64,000 bases of DNA from Sphingopyxis sp. USTB-05. GTDB taxonomy: Bacteria > Pseudomonadota > Alphaproteobacteria > Sphingomonadales > Sphingomonadaceae. The stretch is from positions 3,841,001-3,905,000 of the forward strand of contig NZ_CP084712.1 of NCBI RefSeq assembly GCF_023822045.1, written 5' to 3'. The position numbers were made by a program, and so were the translations under genes. The notes under the pieces were generated by a model. That model made no database searches, was not told the origin of the DNA, and worked only from the letters and a program-made list of their open reading frames with translations. Positions 25,949 through 34,546 of the stretch are shown here, in pieces (the stretch's first letter is position 1; each line of letters starts with the position of its first letter).

Positions 25949-26377
25949 CTGTTTGCAGGCAATCCTAGCGGAACAATCGTCGAAACCTATGTCGAGGCGG
26001 GCACGTCCGGCTTAACGGACCGCCGTCCGGCACTCCAGCGGACGATCGCCGACGCCTGCGCGCAGCCGAAACACTATGACGCCGTATTCGTCCACAATTT
26101 CTGTAGATGCTTCCGCGATGAGTATGAATGCGAGGGATACCGCAGGAAGCTCGAAAAGGCCGGCGTCAAACTGATCTCGGCGACGCAGGACGTTGGCGAA
26201 GGCCCGCAACCGCCGCAGTATGACACAGCTACGCTTGTGCAGGGGCTGTCCACGCCATCGAGTCATATCCTCTTGCGCGCGAATGTCGTCCCGATCGGGC
26301 AGTCTTATCGCGAATTCCAATGGCGCGCACCCGAGGAAGAGACGCTGATCCGGCGTTTCGAGTTGTCGGCGGATTGA
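25949..26377 (+). pseudogene. Serine recombinase remnant (resolvase/invertase family)
   Basis: One open frame reads TIVETYVEAGTSGLTDRRPALQRTI, then YDAVFVHNFCRCFRDEYECEGYRRKLEKAGVKLISATQDVGEGP. This is the middle of a resolvase domain of large serine recombinases. The N-terminal part with the catalytic Ser is missing, and the frame continues into 50 residues (LSTPSSHILLRANVVPIGQSYREFQWRAPEEE) that I cannot place. The usual HNFSRFFRD reads HNFCRCFRD. It is probably an internal deletion derivative and marks another rearrangement point between paaZ and the TonB receptor. Confidence 0.7.
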
Positions 26378-26398
26378 AGCAACTCGTCGCAAATAAAG

Positions 26399-26429
26399 AA
26401 GGCGGCACCCGTACGGGATGCCGCCTTTT
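26399..26429. terminator. Rho-independent terminator of the TonB receptor gene
   Basis: AAGGCGGCA and TGCCGCCTT form a perfect 9-bp stem around a loop that itself contains CCCGTACGGG. Read on the minus strand it is followed by CTTTATTT, and on the plus strand by TT. It starts 21 bases after the stop of the receptor gene. Confidence 0.75.
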
Positions 26430-26449
26430 CGACGTATCAGTTGCAATAA

Positions 26450-28600
26450 TCAACCGCGAACGCGCAGCCCGATCCCGAACGTACGGGGGTGAGTGAAGAT
26501 AGGCTCGAAAAACGCCCCAAAAGAGGGAAGCACGATTCTACGTTCGTCGAATAGGTTGCGCACAAATCCATAAACCTCGAACCGGTCGTCGATGAGCGCG
26601 CCGATCTTGCCATTCACTGCTACCCGCGACTGGCTTTCTTCGATCGCTGTCGGAAATGTTAAAGACCGCAGCGTGATCTTTGCTTCATCGGTAAAATTAA
26701 TATCAAAATGCGAGATCAGTTCTACGCCGTCGTTAAGCTGTGGAGTCCAGTCGACTGCAAGGGAGACATTAACATCTGGCACCAAGTCAAGCGGATCGCC
26801 TTTGATATTGCTGACAGTGTCAGTATCGAACCGCATATTGTTATAGCCGAAGGAACCCATCACTGAAAAATCACGCGAAGGCTTGGCCCTGAAACCGAAA
26901 TCAAATCCGAGACCACTCGCCTCGCCTGAATTCACGGCGATTGCCTGACCGGGATTATTGGGATTGATGTCGTTCGTCTGAACATTCTTATAATCGTTGT
27001 AGTAAACCGAAGCCTCGACGAACAGGGTGTCATCGATCAGGCTCAGCTTCGTGCCGGCTTCGTAGGTCCAAAGATCTTCAGGATCAAAGCTGGCCAGTTC
27101 CAGCGGAGCACCGGAACCGTTGAACCCGCCGCTGCGGAAACCCTTTGCCGCCGAAATAAAGAAAATCCCCGAGCCGGTATCGGCAGTAAGGCTGACGCGT
27201 GGGTTAAACGTATCGAAGCTTGCGCTGTCCTGGAATACCGAACTCGCGGGAAATCCCGTGATTTGGAAGTCGCTTGTCAACGATCGCTTGTCGCGGAAGT
27301 ATCGCCCGCCGGCTTCGAATGTCAGCCAATCAGTGAGCTTGTAGCCCAGATTTCCGTATAGAGCCCAAGTCTTGGACTCTGCCGATTGGTCGACATTGAA
27401 AACTACGCCCAACGCTTCGGCTGGCAATCCGGGAACAGCAGACTCGCCGGTTCCGATGATAATCCCATTCACATCGGTGTCTGTATAGACGGCGCCGAAC
27501 AAATAGCTGAGAGGGCCGTTCCCATTCGAGGTTAGCCGGAGCTCCTGTGAGAATTTCGCCGTGTTGCCTATCGAGTCGCTCAAGGCGTTAACGAGCAAAG
27601 GCGCTCCAAAAAGTTCATTAAAGAACGGCCCCGAATCGTCGATTGAGCGTCCATCGCTGTCCAGATAGCCCGTTGAACTCAATAGCGTGAAGGATCCCGC
27701 ATCATATTCCAGGACGAGGTTGCCCAGAGAGAATTTCTGCTTCGCGAGCGAGTCAAATCGCTGAGTGGTGTTTTCGCCGTCAAAAGAATAACTCTTGAAA
27801 GCCTGCGACCGCTCCGAATAAATGCCGAGGAGCGATGCTTTGAACCCGGTGCTGGGCTCGAGGACCAGTTTTACTTGCAGGGCGCGAGTATCGATGCCGT
27901 TGATATCTTTACCCGGAGGCCCGTCGGTCCAGCCTCCCGCATCGTTATACATTCCTGCGAGGCGAATCCCGGCCACGCCGGGAGCGATGGGGATCGAAAC
28001 GCCCGCCTGAGCCCTAAAACCCGTTTCTCCACCCTTGATGAAGGATACTTCGCCCAATCCGTCGATCTCGATTTCATTGAGGCTGGGGTCGCGGGAAATG
28101 TAACGGATCGTGCCGCCCATCGATCCTTCGCCGTAGAGCACGGGCTGGGGGCCGCGCAGCACCTCAACTCGCTGCATGTCAAACAGCTGGATTTCCGGTA
28201 CGCCCGAGGCGCCGATATTGTTGATGGAGAATTCATCGACATAATTGCCGACGGTAGGCAAACCCTGAAACTGCGAAACACCACGAAGTTGGATGCGTTG
28301 GGATCCTGGACCAATGTCGACTAGGCGGAGCGCAGGCACGGCTGCCTGCAGATCGCCAAGCGCCGAAGCGCCGCGATTGGCGATTTCATCTTCGCCGATC
28401 GCGCTCACTGCGATAGGCACATCTTCGAGCCGCTCGGCGCGTAATGTAGCCGTAACAATAATGACCGAGCCGTCGCTATCAGCATCCCCCTGTGGCTGAG
28501 TGTCAGCTTGCTGAGCGCTCGCTGGCGCGGCAAAGATCACGCTAGACATGAGGGCAACGCCCGCGAGCAGGCTGCCTTTACGCAAAAAAATCCCCTTCAT
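26450..28600 (-). CDS. TonB-dependent outer-membrane receptor (sox/peptidase cluster)
   Basis: 716 residues. A signal peptide (to about ASAQ, residue 30) and a TonB box-like VIIVTATLR lead to a plug domain (EDVPIAVSAIGEDEIANRG...QRIQLRGVSQF...VEVLRGPQPVLYGEGSMGGTIRYIS). A long beta-barrel ends in FGIGLRVRG with the C-terminal aromatic/basic pattern. It takes up large substrates across the outer membrane. GGGAGG precedes ATG 28600; earlier in-frame ATG 28624 is unlikely. Operator A lies 113 bp upstream. Its location suggests a peptide or modified amino-acid substrate. Confidence 0.9.
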   Translation of the reverse strand: MKGIFLRKGSLLAGVALMSSVIFAAPASAQQADTQPQGDADSDGSVIIVTATLRAERLEDVPIAVSAIGEDEIANRGASALGDLQAAVPALRLVDIGPGSQRIQLRGVSQFQGLPTVGNYVDEFSINNIGASGVPEIQLFDMQRVEVLRGPQPVLYGEGSMGGTIRYISRDPSLNEIEIDGLGEVSFIKGGETGFRAQAGVSIPIAPGVAGIRLAGMYNDAGGWTDGPPGKDINGIDTRALQVKLVLEPSTGFKASLLGIYSERSQAFKSYSFDGENTTQRFDSLAKQKFSLGNLVLEYDAGSFTLLSSTGYLDSDGRSIDDSGPFFNELFGAPLLVNALSDSIGNTAKFSQELRLTSNGNGPLSYLFGAVYTDTDVNGIIIGTGESAVPGLPAEALGVVFNVDQSAESKTWALYGNLGYKLTDWLTFEAGGRYFRDKRSLTSDFQITGFPASSVFQDSASFDTFNPRVSLTADTGSGIFFISAAKGFRSGGFNGSGAPLELASFDPEDLWTYEAGTKLSLIDDTLFVEASVYYNDYKNVQTNDINPNNPGQAIAVNSGEASGLGFDFGFRAKPSRDFSVMGSFGYNNMRFDTDTVSNIKGDPLDLVPDVNVSLAVDWTPQLNDGVELISHFDINFTDEAKITLRSLTFPTAIEESQSRVAVNGKIGALIDDRFEVYGFVRNLFDERRIVLPSFGAFFEPIFTHPRTFGIGLRVRG

Positions 28601-28683
28601 TAACGCCTCCCATTGGACTGGCACGGTTGCTCCCGCTCAAACGCATCTTTCTCCGTGAACCTACTCGATACACTAATGCATCG

Positions 28684-28707
28684 TGCCTTATTGCGCCCAA
28701 TAAGGCA
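28684..28707. promoter_or_regulatory. Perfect 10-bp inverted repeat in the TonB receptor leader
   Basis: TGCCTTATTG (28684-28693) and CAATAAGGCA (28698-28707) pair around CGCC. It lies between operator A and the receptor start, so in the receptor mRNA it would form a leader hairpin. It could also be a binding site for a second regulator. No T run follows, so it is not a clear terminator. Confidence 0.55.
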
Positions 28708-28712
28708 AGAGG

Positions 28713-28730
28713 CGATACATATATGTATTG
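28713..28730. promoter_or_regulatory. 7-4-7 palindromic operator A
   Basis: CGATACA and TGTATTG flank TATA. It is one of five near-identical sites in this cluster. It lies 113 bp upstream of the TonB receptor start and is probably bound by the TetR protein encoded at 35.8-36.4 kb. Confidence 0.7.
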
Positions 28731-28805
28731 AGATGTTCTTTCTGATCTGCCCCCTTCTGAGTGATCCAAAATTGATGATATTTTGGACGACGAAGGAGAT
28801 ATGGA

Positions 28806-28883
28806 ATGCCGAGCAAGAAGCATCGCCCGGAAGAGATTATCGGCAAGCTGTGTAAAGCTGAGGTCGTGCTGGCGCAGGCGTGA
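28806..28883 (+). pseudogene. IS3-family transposase OrfA N-terminal fragment
   Basis: An ATG with a good AGGAG site opens MPSKKHRPEEIIGKLCKAE, the well-known start of IS3-family OrfA proteins. A TGA stops it after 25 codons. No other part of the element is nearby. The fragment lies between operators A and B, so an IS insertion and deletion took place inside this divergent promoter region (28601-29032), which otherwise holds no gene. Confidence 0.75.
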
Positions 28884-28991
28884 TTATCCCACACCAGCAT
28901 ATCACGCACCAAGTTCTCGCCATTTATCATTTATCCCGTCGATCTCTCCCGCGCCGAGCAACGAAACCGCCGTGCAGCTTATTGATCGCTT

Positions 28992-29009
28992 AGATACATA
29001 TGTGTATCG
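28992..29009. promoter_or_regulatory. 7-4-7 palindromic operator B
   Basis: AGATACA and TGTATCG flank TATG. It is 23 bases upstream of the phytanoyl-dioxygenase-like start. It belongs to the CRATACA-N4-TGTATYG family with one mismatch. Confidence 0.7.
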
Positions 29010-29032
29010 TTCAACTCCGAGAGGGAGACGCC

Positions 29033-29824
29033 ATGATCAGCCAGACCGGAATTACCGACTACCGGGCGTATGGCGTGGTCTATGTGCCGCAGGTGCTTTC
29101 AACGGACTGGATCGAACGTCTGGCTAAAGCGACCAACGCGGCCGTTGCGAGCGCACCGGATGACTCGGAAATCTATGAAGGCTCGCGGGTAGCGCCACTT
29201 TCCTATGGTGAGTTACAGGTGTGGAAGCGGCTCAGCCCATTCCGCGAGGCGATCTTCGAAGGCAGCCTTGCCAGTCTTGCCGCACGGGCTATGGTTTCTT
29301 CAACCGCCCGGTTTTTCTGCGACCAGCTGCTAGTTAAAGAGCCGGGATCGACCCGTCGCACCCCGTGGCACCAGGACATCCCCTATTGGAAGGTCTCGGG
29401 CCGACAGGTCTGTTCCATCTGGCTTGCGCTCGATTCCATCCCTAGTACCGCCGCGCTGGAATTTGTCCGCGGCTCGCACGTCTGGGATGAACATAACCCC
29501 CAGCACTTCATAGACGCCTCGCCATATGAGGGCACCGGCCTTGCTGCCCTGCCCGATATCGAGGAAGCTCGCACAGACTATGATATCGCGGCGTTCGACA
29601 TGGCTCCGGGCGATGCCCTGATATTCCAAGGAGCGATTGTGCACGGCGCACCGCCGGCAGGCGAAGCGGCTCGGCGGCGCGCATGGTCGACGCGGTGGCT
29701 GGGCGACGATGCTATCTTCGCTGAGAAACCGGGCGAACGGGCGTTCCCTGCCGACGTTACCGACCTCGAACACGGCAAGCCCTATGTCGGGCCGGATTAT
29801 CCACTGATCCATCGAGGAAACTGA
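29033..29824 (+). CDS. Phytanoyl-CoA dioxygenase (PhyH) family Fe(II)/2-oxoglutarate oxygenase
   Basis: 263 residues. Iron ligands are the His and Asp in PWHQDIPYW (near 117) and the distal His in GAIVHGAPPAG (near 205). The 2-oxoglutarate arginine is in RRRAWSTRW shortly after. Family members hydroxylate, demethylate or halogenate small molecules. Here it leads an operon with a DUF885 peptidase and lies beside sarcosine-oxidase genes, so a role in oxidising an N- or O-methylated amino acid is possible but unproven. GAGGGAG precedes ATG 29033, which rules out the ATG at 29000 inside operator B. Confidence 0.82.
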   Translation: MISQTGITDYRAYGVVYVPQVLSTDWIERLAKATNAAVASAPDDSEIYEGSRVAPLSYGELQVWKRLSPFREAIFEGSLASLAARAMVSSTARFFCDQLLVKEPGSTRRTPWHQDIPYWKVSGRQVCSIWLALDSIPSTAALEFVRGSHVWDEHNPQHFIDASPYEGTGLAALPDIEEARTDYDIAAFDMAPGDALIFQGAIVHGAPPAGEAARRRAWSTRWLGDDAIFAEKPGERAFPADVTDLEHGKPYVGPDYPLIHRGN

Positions 29825-29828
29825 CGCT

Positions 29829-31670
29829 ATGACACGAACTTTCAAATATGCGTTCCGGCACCTCGTTTGGTTTGCCAGCGGTCTATCGGCGGCCCTCGGC
29901 GCGGCCTCAACAGCAGCTCAATCCAATTCGTTTGCGACCGAAGCGATGATCAACCCCACCCCTGCCCCGCAAGCGCAGCTTGCTGCGGTGCATGACGAGC
30001 TGGTCGCAACGCTGCGCCCCTTCGATCTATCCCTGCGCGGATTGCTCGGCGATCCCATCCCGATTTTGCCACCCGACACGCTAGAGCAGTGGGAGGCGGT
30101 CGCGGTCAAGGGAGCAGGCGTTCGCGCCAAGCTCGAAGCCATTCCGGCCGGTGGTCTCGACGAGCAGGATCGCTTGACTCGCGACTACCTCATCGCCCTG
30201 ACCCATGGGATTGAGGACTATCCGCGCTTCTGGCTATATGCCTTTCCCATAACACCCTATGCGGGTGGATGGCGGCATAACACCATTCGGCAATCCGCGA
30301 TCAGCACGCCGCTAGAGACGGCGGAGCAGCGAGCCTACTATCTCGCTGCGCTAAAGGCCTACGCGGCGCACGTCCGCTCACAACGAGATAAACTAGCCCT
30401 GCAAGCGGAGCGCGGAATCCGTATCGCAGTTCCGGCAATACCCGGAGCCCGCCGGACTGCCGCCAACCTCGCGCAAGCGTCGGCAGCCTTCGTGCCCGCG
30501 CCCGAACGTCTCGTGTCTGCGAGCTCCGAAGAAGCAGCGTCCTTCCGCGCCGAGGTGACCGCGCTGATCGAAGGTGAGCTGGCCCCTGCCTTCTCAGCGC
30601 TGGCAGAGATGTTAGATGACGCCTATGTCGCCGCTGCCCCGCAACGTCCGGGGCTAATGTGGCAGGAAGGCGGCGCTGATCACTATGCTCGTCTCGCAGG
30701 CCTGCACACGGGGACCGGCCTCGCTCCGGACGAAATCCATGTGATCGGTGTTGAAATCCTGGTCGATGCGCGGGCCGAATTAGCCGCGATAAAGAAGAGC
30801 GTCGGCTTCACCGGCAGTGACCGCGCTTTTGCCGCCATGGTCAATGCCGATCCGCGATTCTCGGCCGCCACGCCGCAGGACGTCGAAGCCCATTTCCGGC
30901 GCGGGATGGAAAGGATCGAACCGATTCTCCCGCGCTATTTCTCGTTGCTGCCCAAGGCGCCCTACGGCATCGAACGCGCCCCACCCCATATCGAGGAAGG
31001 TATGACCTTCGGCTTTTATCGATCGCCAACGCCCGAGCAGCCGGTCGGCGCGTATGTCTACAACGGTGCCTCGCCCGGGACGACGTCCTATGCCAATGCC
31101 GCAGCGCTCATCTATCACGAGCTCTTGCCGGGCCACCATTTCCAAATCGCCCTGCAACAGGAAAACAAGGCTCTACCCCTCCTGCGGCGCGCCAACGGCT
31201 TCTTATATCTCAACGCCTATGTCGAAGGCTGGGCGGAATATGCCGCCGATCTGGCGGACGAGATGGGCATGTATGCGACCCCTTACGAGCGCTTCGGGCG
31301 GCTCTATTCCCAGATGTTCCTCGCCAATCGCCTCGTGGTCGACACCGGTCTCAACGCGAAGGGCTGGACGCATGAGGAAGCTCGGCGATTCATGCAGGAC
31401 AACACCTTTGCGTCCGAGGCCGAGATCGAGAGCGAGCTACTGCGCTATTCCACCGACATTCCCGGACAGGCCCTATCCTATGCGATGGGCCAGCGCGAAC
31501 TGTTGCGGATGCGCGCCGAGGCGCGCGCGGCACTGGGCGAGAAGTTCAGCTGGCCAGCGTTCCATGCGGCGGTGCTGAGTCCAGGAGCCGTGCCGATGTC
31601 ATTGCTCGATGCGCACCTTAAGCGGTGGCGAGAAGCGGGCGGAGACATGTCGGCCGCAGATCCTGAATGA
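29829..31670 (+). CDS. Exported DUF885-family peptidase (first of two)
   Basis: 613 residues with an N-terminal signal peptide (to about STAAQ). The body is a DUF885 protein whose metal signature ALIYHELLPGHHFQIALQ (HExxPGHH) lies near residue 440, followed by YVEGWAEYAADLADEMG. The family is thought to be zinc peptidases, probably periplasmic. It starts 4 bases after the dioxygenase stop with GAGGAAA upstream, so the two genes are an operon. A second DUF885 gene closes the sox operon at 43.4-45.2 kb. Substrate is unknown; a cluster-specific peptide is likely. Confidence 0.85.
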   Translation: MTRTFKYAFRHLVWFASGLSAALGAASTAAQSNSFATEAMINPTPAPQAQLAAVHDELVATLRPFDLSLRGLLGDPIPILPPDTLEQWEAVAVKGAGVRAKLEAIPAGGLDEQDRLTRDYLIALTHGIEDYPRFWLYAFPITPYAGGWRHNTIRQSAISTPLETAEQRAYYLAALKAYAAHVRSQRDKLALQAERGIRIAVPAIPGARRTAANLAQASAAFVPAPERLVSASSEEAASFRAEVTALIEGELAPAFSALAEMLDDAYVAAAPQRPGLMWQEGGADHYARLAGLHTGTGLAPDEIHVIGVEILVDARAELAAIKKSVGFTGSDRAFAAMVNADPRFSAATPQDVEAHFRRGMERIEPILPRYFSLLPKAPYGIERAPPHIEEGMTFGFYRSPTPEQPVGAYVYNGASPGTTSYANAAALIYHELLPGHHFQIALQQENKALPLLRRANGFLYLNAYVEGWAEYAADLADEMGMYATPYERFGRLYSQMFLANRLVVDTGLNAKGWTHEEARRFMQDNTFASEAEIESELLRYSTDIPGQALSYAMGQRELLRMRAEARAALGEKFSWPAFHAAVLSPGAVPMSLLDAHLKRWREAGGDMSAADPE

Positions 31671-31682
31671 CGCGCCCATGGC

Positions 31683-32357
31683 TCAGATGAACGAGGCGAT
31701 CTGATCCAGCGGCTTCTTCTTCAGGGCATGAACCGGCACGGTGGCATCCTTCGCAGAATAGCCAACCACCAGCAGGAGATAGGGCTTCTCGCTCTTGGGC
31801 CGGCCGCACAGATCGTTGAGGAAGGTCATGGGCTTGGGCGTGTGGGTCAGCATGCAGAGCCCGGCATGGTGCAGTGCGGCGATCAAAAAGCCCATCGCGA
31901 TCCCGACGGATTCGGGGACGTAGTAGTTCTGCTGCTCGCCGTCCTCGCGGATGCCGCCCTTCCGCTGACCGAAGACGGCGATGATCCACGGGGCGTGTTC
32001 GAGATAGGGTTTGTGCGCATCGGTGCCGAGCGGGGCGAGCGCGTCGAGCCATGCCTCTCCGGCCTTGCCGGCATAGAACTCGCGTTCTTCCTTCTCGGCC
32101 AGCTCACGCAAGGTCGCCTTGGCCTCGGGCGTGCCGATCGCGCAGAAGTGCCAGGGTTGGTGGTTCGCGCCGCTGGGTGCGAGGCCGGCAGCGGCGATCG
32201 CCGCCTCAATTACGGCGCGCTCGACCGGACGATCGGAGAATTCGCGCACGGTATGGCGCTTCTTCATCCGCGAGAGGAATTCCTGCGCTTCGCCAAGCAT
32301 GCGGGCAGGCGGCAGTTCGACATGGTCCATCAGTGGGACCGCGTCATGTTCCTGCAT
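31683..32357 (-). CDS. Nitroreductase-family FMN oxidoreductase
   Basis: 224 residues. FMN-contact motifs are KKRHTVREFSDRPV (near 32) and APSGANHQPWHF (near 60), with the C-terminal GYSAKDATVP. Overall it resembles the branch near iodotyrosine deiodinase and BluB-type nitroreductases. It would use NAD(P)H to reduce a small substrate, perhaps a dehydro-amino acid or a halogenated aromatic, but the target cannot be read from the sequence. It is convergent with the DUF885 gene (12 bases apart) and the last gene of the minus-strand hydrolase-M3-nitroreductase row. Confidence 0.82.
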   Translation of the reverse strand: MQEHDAVPLMDHVELPPARMLGEAQEFLSRMKKRHTVREFSDRPVERAVIEAAIAAAGLAPSGANHQPWHFCAIGTPEAKATLRELAEKEEREFYAGKAGEAWLDALAPLGTDAHKPYLEHAPWIIAVFGQRKGGIREDGEQQNYYVPESVGIAMGFLIAALHHAGLCMLTHTPKPMTFLNDLCGRPKSEKPYLLLVVGYSAKDATVPVHALKKKPLDQIASFI

Positions 32358-32419
32358 TTTTCGTTCTCCAAAGATCTGCCATGCCGACCGTCACGAGGCG
32401 AGGCGAGGCGCGCAGGCTC

Positions 32420-34546
32420 TCACTTCGCCTCGCCCTCCCCGTCCAGAGCGAACCGGCGGATCAGCGCAGCCTCGTCCGGCGCACGGCCATGGAATTCGCG
32501 ATAGGCCTGTTCGACCGGCACGCAATTGGCCCGGGCGAGAACCAAGTCGAAGTATCGCTCTCCCTCCTTCCGGTCATGCAGGCCGCCCGGAGCGCGCAGG
32601 AACACCTCGGCAAGATCGGCCGCGAGAATGTCGGACCACAGGTAGGTGTAGACATTCGCCGCATATTCGCGCGACCAGGTGTGATAGGCGGCCGATGCCT
32701 GCATGATCGGATCAGCAGAGGCGGGAAAGCCCCGCTCGGCCAGCACCGCGGCCTCGAAAGCATTGACATCGGGTATCGGCCCGTCGGCCTGGTGCAGCTT
32801 CTGGTCGACCAGCGCCATCGCCATGTATTCGGGATTGACGCTGAACACCCTTTCATACTGCCGAGCCGCGCGCAGCCGTTCGCGCAGGTCTGCGGGCATC
32901 ATCTTTCCGGTGTGATGATGCGGCAGACGGTCGAGCGTGCGGTCAGTCAGAAGCCAACGCTCGTTGAGTAGCGAAGGTACTTCGACGAAATCCCAGGGCA
33001 CGGTAAGCGATGCAGTTCCGTTATAGCTCGCGGTGCTCGCCAGCATGTGCAGCACATGGCCGAATTCGTGGAACAACACGTTGGCATATTCGAAGGGGAG
33101 GAGGATTTCCTCGCCCACGGCGGCTTGCGGCGGGCTCGAATTAAGCACGATCACCGGCAGTTCGCCGGGAGCGAGATCTCCCGCAGGGCGATACTGCGCC
33201 GCCCACGATCCTTGAGGCTTCTGCGGGCGCGGACGGATATCGAGGTAGACAATACCCGCAGGTGCGCCCTTGCGGCGCGCGAGATAGACTTCGATTTCCG
33301 GACTGACGGTCGGCGCGCCGCTAAGTCGTTCGAAGCTGTAGCCGTAGGTGTCGCCCGCTGCGGCAAAGATCGCGTCGCGCACGCGCGGCAGGGGGAAGTA
33401 ACCCGCGATCTCCTGCGCATCAATGCCGAAGCGTTCGCGCGTGAAGCGGTCGAGATAGTGGATGCGATCCCAGGGTTCGATGGTGCCGATCCCGTCCTCG
33501 CGCGCAAGCACGGCCAGTTCGGTCATGCGGCGGGCATCGGCGGCCATGACCGCGGTCCAGTTTGTCTCGATGATGTCCAAAGCGCGCTCGGGCGTAGCGA
33601 CCATGCGCGAGGCCAGCACATAGTCGGCAAACCGCGGATAGCCGAGCAACCGGGCCTTGGCCTTGCGCAGGGCGAGGATCTCGGCCGCAATCGGGCGGTT
33701 GTCGTACTCGCCTTCAGTGCCGCCGCGGTTCATCCATTGCTGCCACACTTCGCGCCGGGTTTCCCGATCGCGCACGAAGGTCTGAACCGAGAAAACCTGC
33801 GGGCGCTGGTTGGGGATGGCAAAAGCGCCTTCGCGCCCCCGGCTTTTCGCGAGATCGGCAGCGGCGGCGATCTGCGCCTGCGGTAAGCCATCGAGCCGTG
33901 CGGCATCTTCGAGGAACACGAACTGCCCGGCAGCCTCGCGGTTGAGGTTTTGGTTGAGCTGGAGCTGGAGGCTAGCAAGCTTCCCGTCGATCTCGGCAAG
34001 CCGCGCACGCTCGACAGCGCCCAAGCCTGCCCCTGCACGCGCCATCGCCGCATAAGTCAGCTCGGTCAGCCGCGCATCTTCAGGGTCGGAGGTTCCAGAC
34101 GGGAGCGAACGGTAGACCGCCGAGACCCGCAAGAACAACGCCGGATCGGAAAGCGCCTCGGCCTGCACCGCTTCGTTCATCGCCACCAGACCGGTGCCGA
34201 CCGCGCGCCAGTTCTCGTCGGAATGGGACGAAAGGAAAGTGCGCAGCAACGCCATCAACCGCCGCAATGGGCGGCCGGCCCGGTCGAGCGGCGCGACCGT
34301 GTTCGCAAAGCTCGGCGGAGCGGGATCGGCAGCAATCGCGGCGAGTTCACGGCGGTAGGCTTCGACCGCTGCGGGAACCTGCTGCGCGAGCGCTTCAGGC
34401 GTCGCGCGGTCGAACGGCGGCAGGCGCCATTCGCCTGTCCAGTCCGAAAGCGCGCTTGTGGCCGGCCGCTCCGCTGCCGCGGCCCCCGGCGTCTGCGCGA
34501 GGACCGACACCGATGCCGCCAGCGCGATGGCCAGCCGGATGCTCAC
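32420..34546 (-). CDS. Exported M3-family metallopeptidase
   Basis: 708 residues. A signal peptide (to about AAAAE, residue 26) and a helical M3 body lead to the zinc motif ANVLFHEFGHVLHML (HExxH near residue 456). VPSLLNERWLLTD follows, placing the third-ligand glutamate. This architecture matches thimet-like peptidases and dipeptidyl carboxypeptidases, which trim short peptides. It starts at a GTG that overlaps the upstream hydrolase stop (GTGA), so the two are co-translated. With two DUF885 enzymes it makes three exported peptidases in one cluster. Confidence 0.9.
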   Translation of the reverse strand: MSIRLAIALAASVSVLAQTPGAAAAERPATSALSDWTGEWRLPPFDRATPEALAQQVPAAVEAYRRELAAIAADPAPPSFANTVAPLDRAGRPLRRLMALLRTFLSSHSDENWRAVGTGLVAMNEAVQAEALSDPALFLRVSAVYRSLPSGTSDPEDARLTELTYAAMARAGAGLGAVERARLAEIDGKLASLQLQLNQNLNREAAGQFVFLEDAARLDGLPQAQIAAAADLAKSRGREGAFAIPNQRPQVFSVQTFVRDRETRREVWQQWMNRGGTEGEYDNRPIAAEILALRKAKARLLGYPRFADYVLASRMVATPERALDIIETNWTAVMAADARRMTELAVLAREDGIGTIEPWDRIHYLDRFTRERFGIDAQEIAGYFPLPRVRDAIFAAAGDTYGYSFERLSGAPTVSPEIEVYLARRKGAPAGIVYLDIRPRPQKPQGSWAAQYRPAGDLAPGELPVIVLNSSPPQAAVGEEILLPFEYANVLFHEFGHVLHMLASTASYNGTASLTVPWDFVEVPSLLNERWLLTDRTLDRLPHHHTGKMMPADLRERLRAARQYERVFSVNPEYMAMALVDQKLHQADGPIPDVNAFEAAVLAERGFPASADPIMQASAAYHTWSREYAANVYTYLWSDILAADLAEVFLRAPGGLHDRKEGERYFDLVLARANCVPVEQAYREFHGRAPDEAALIRRFALDGEGEAK

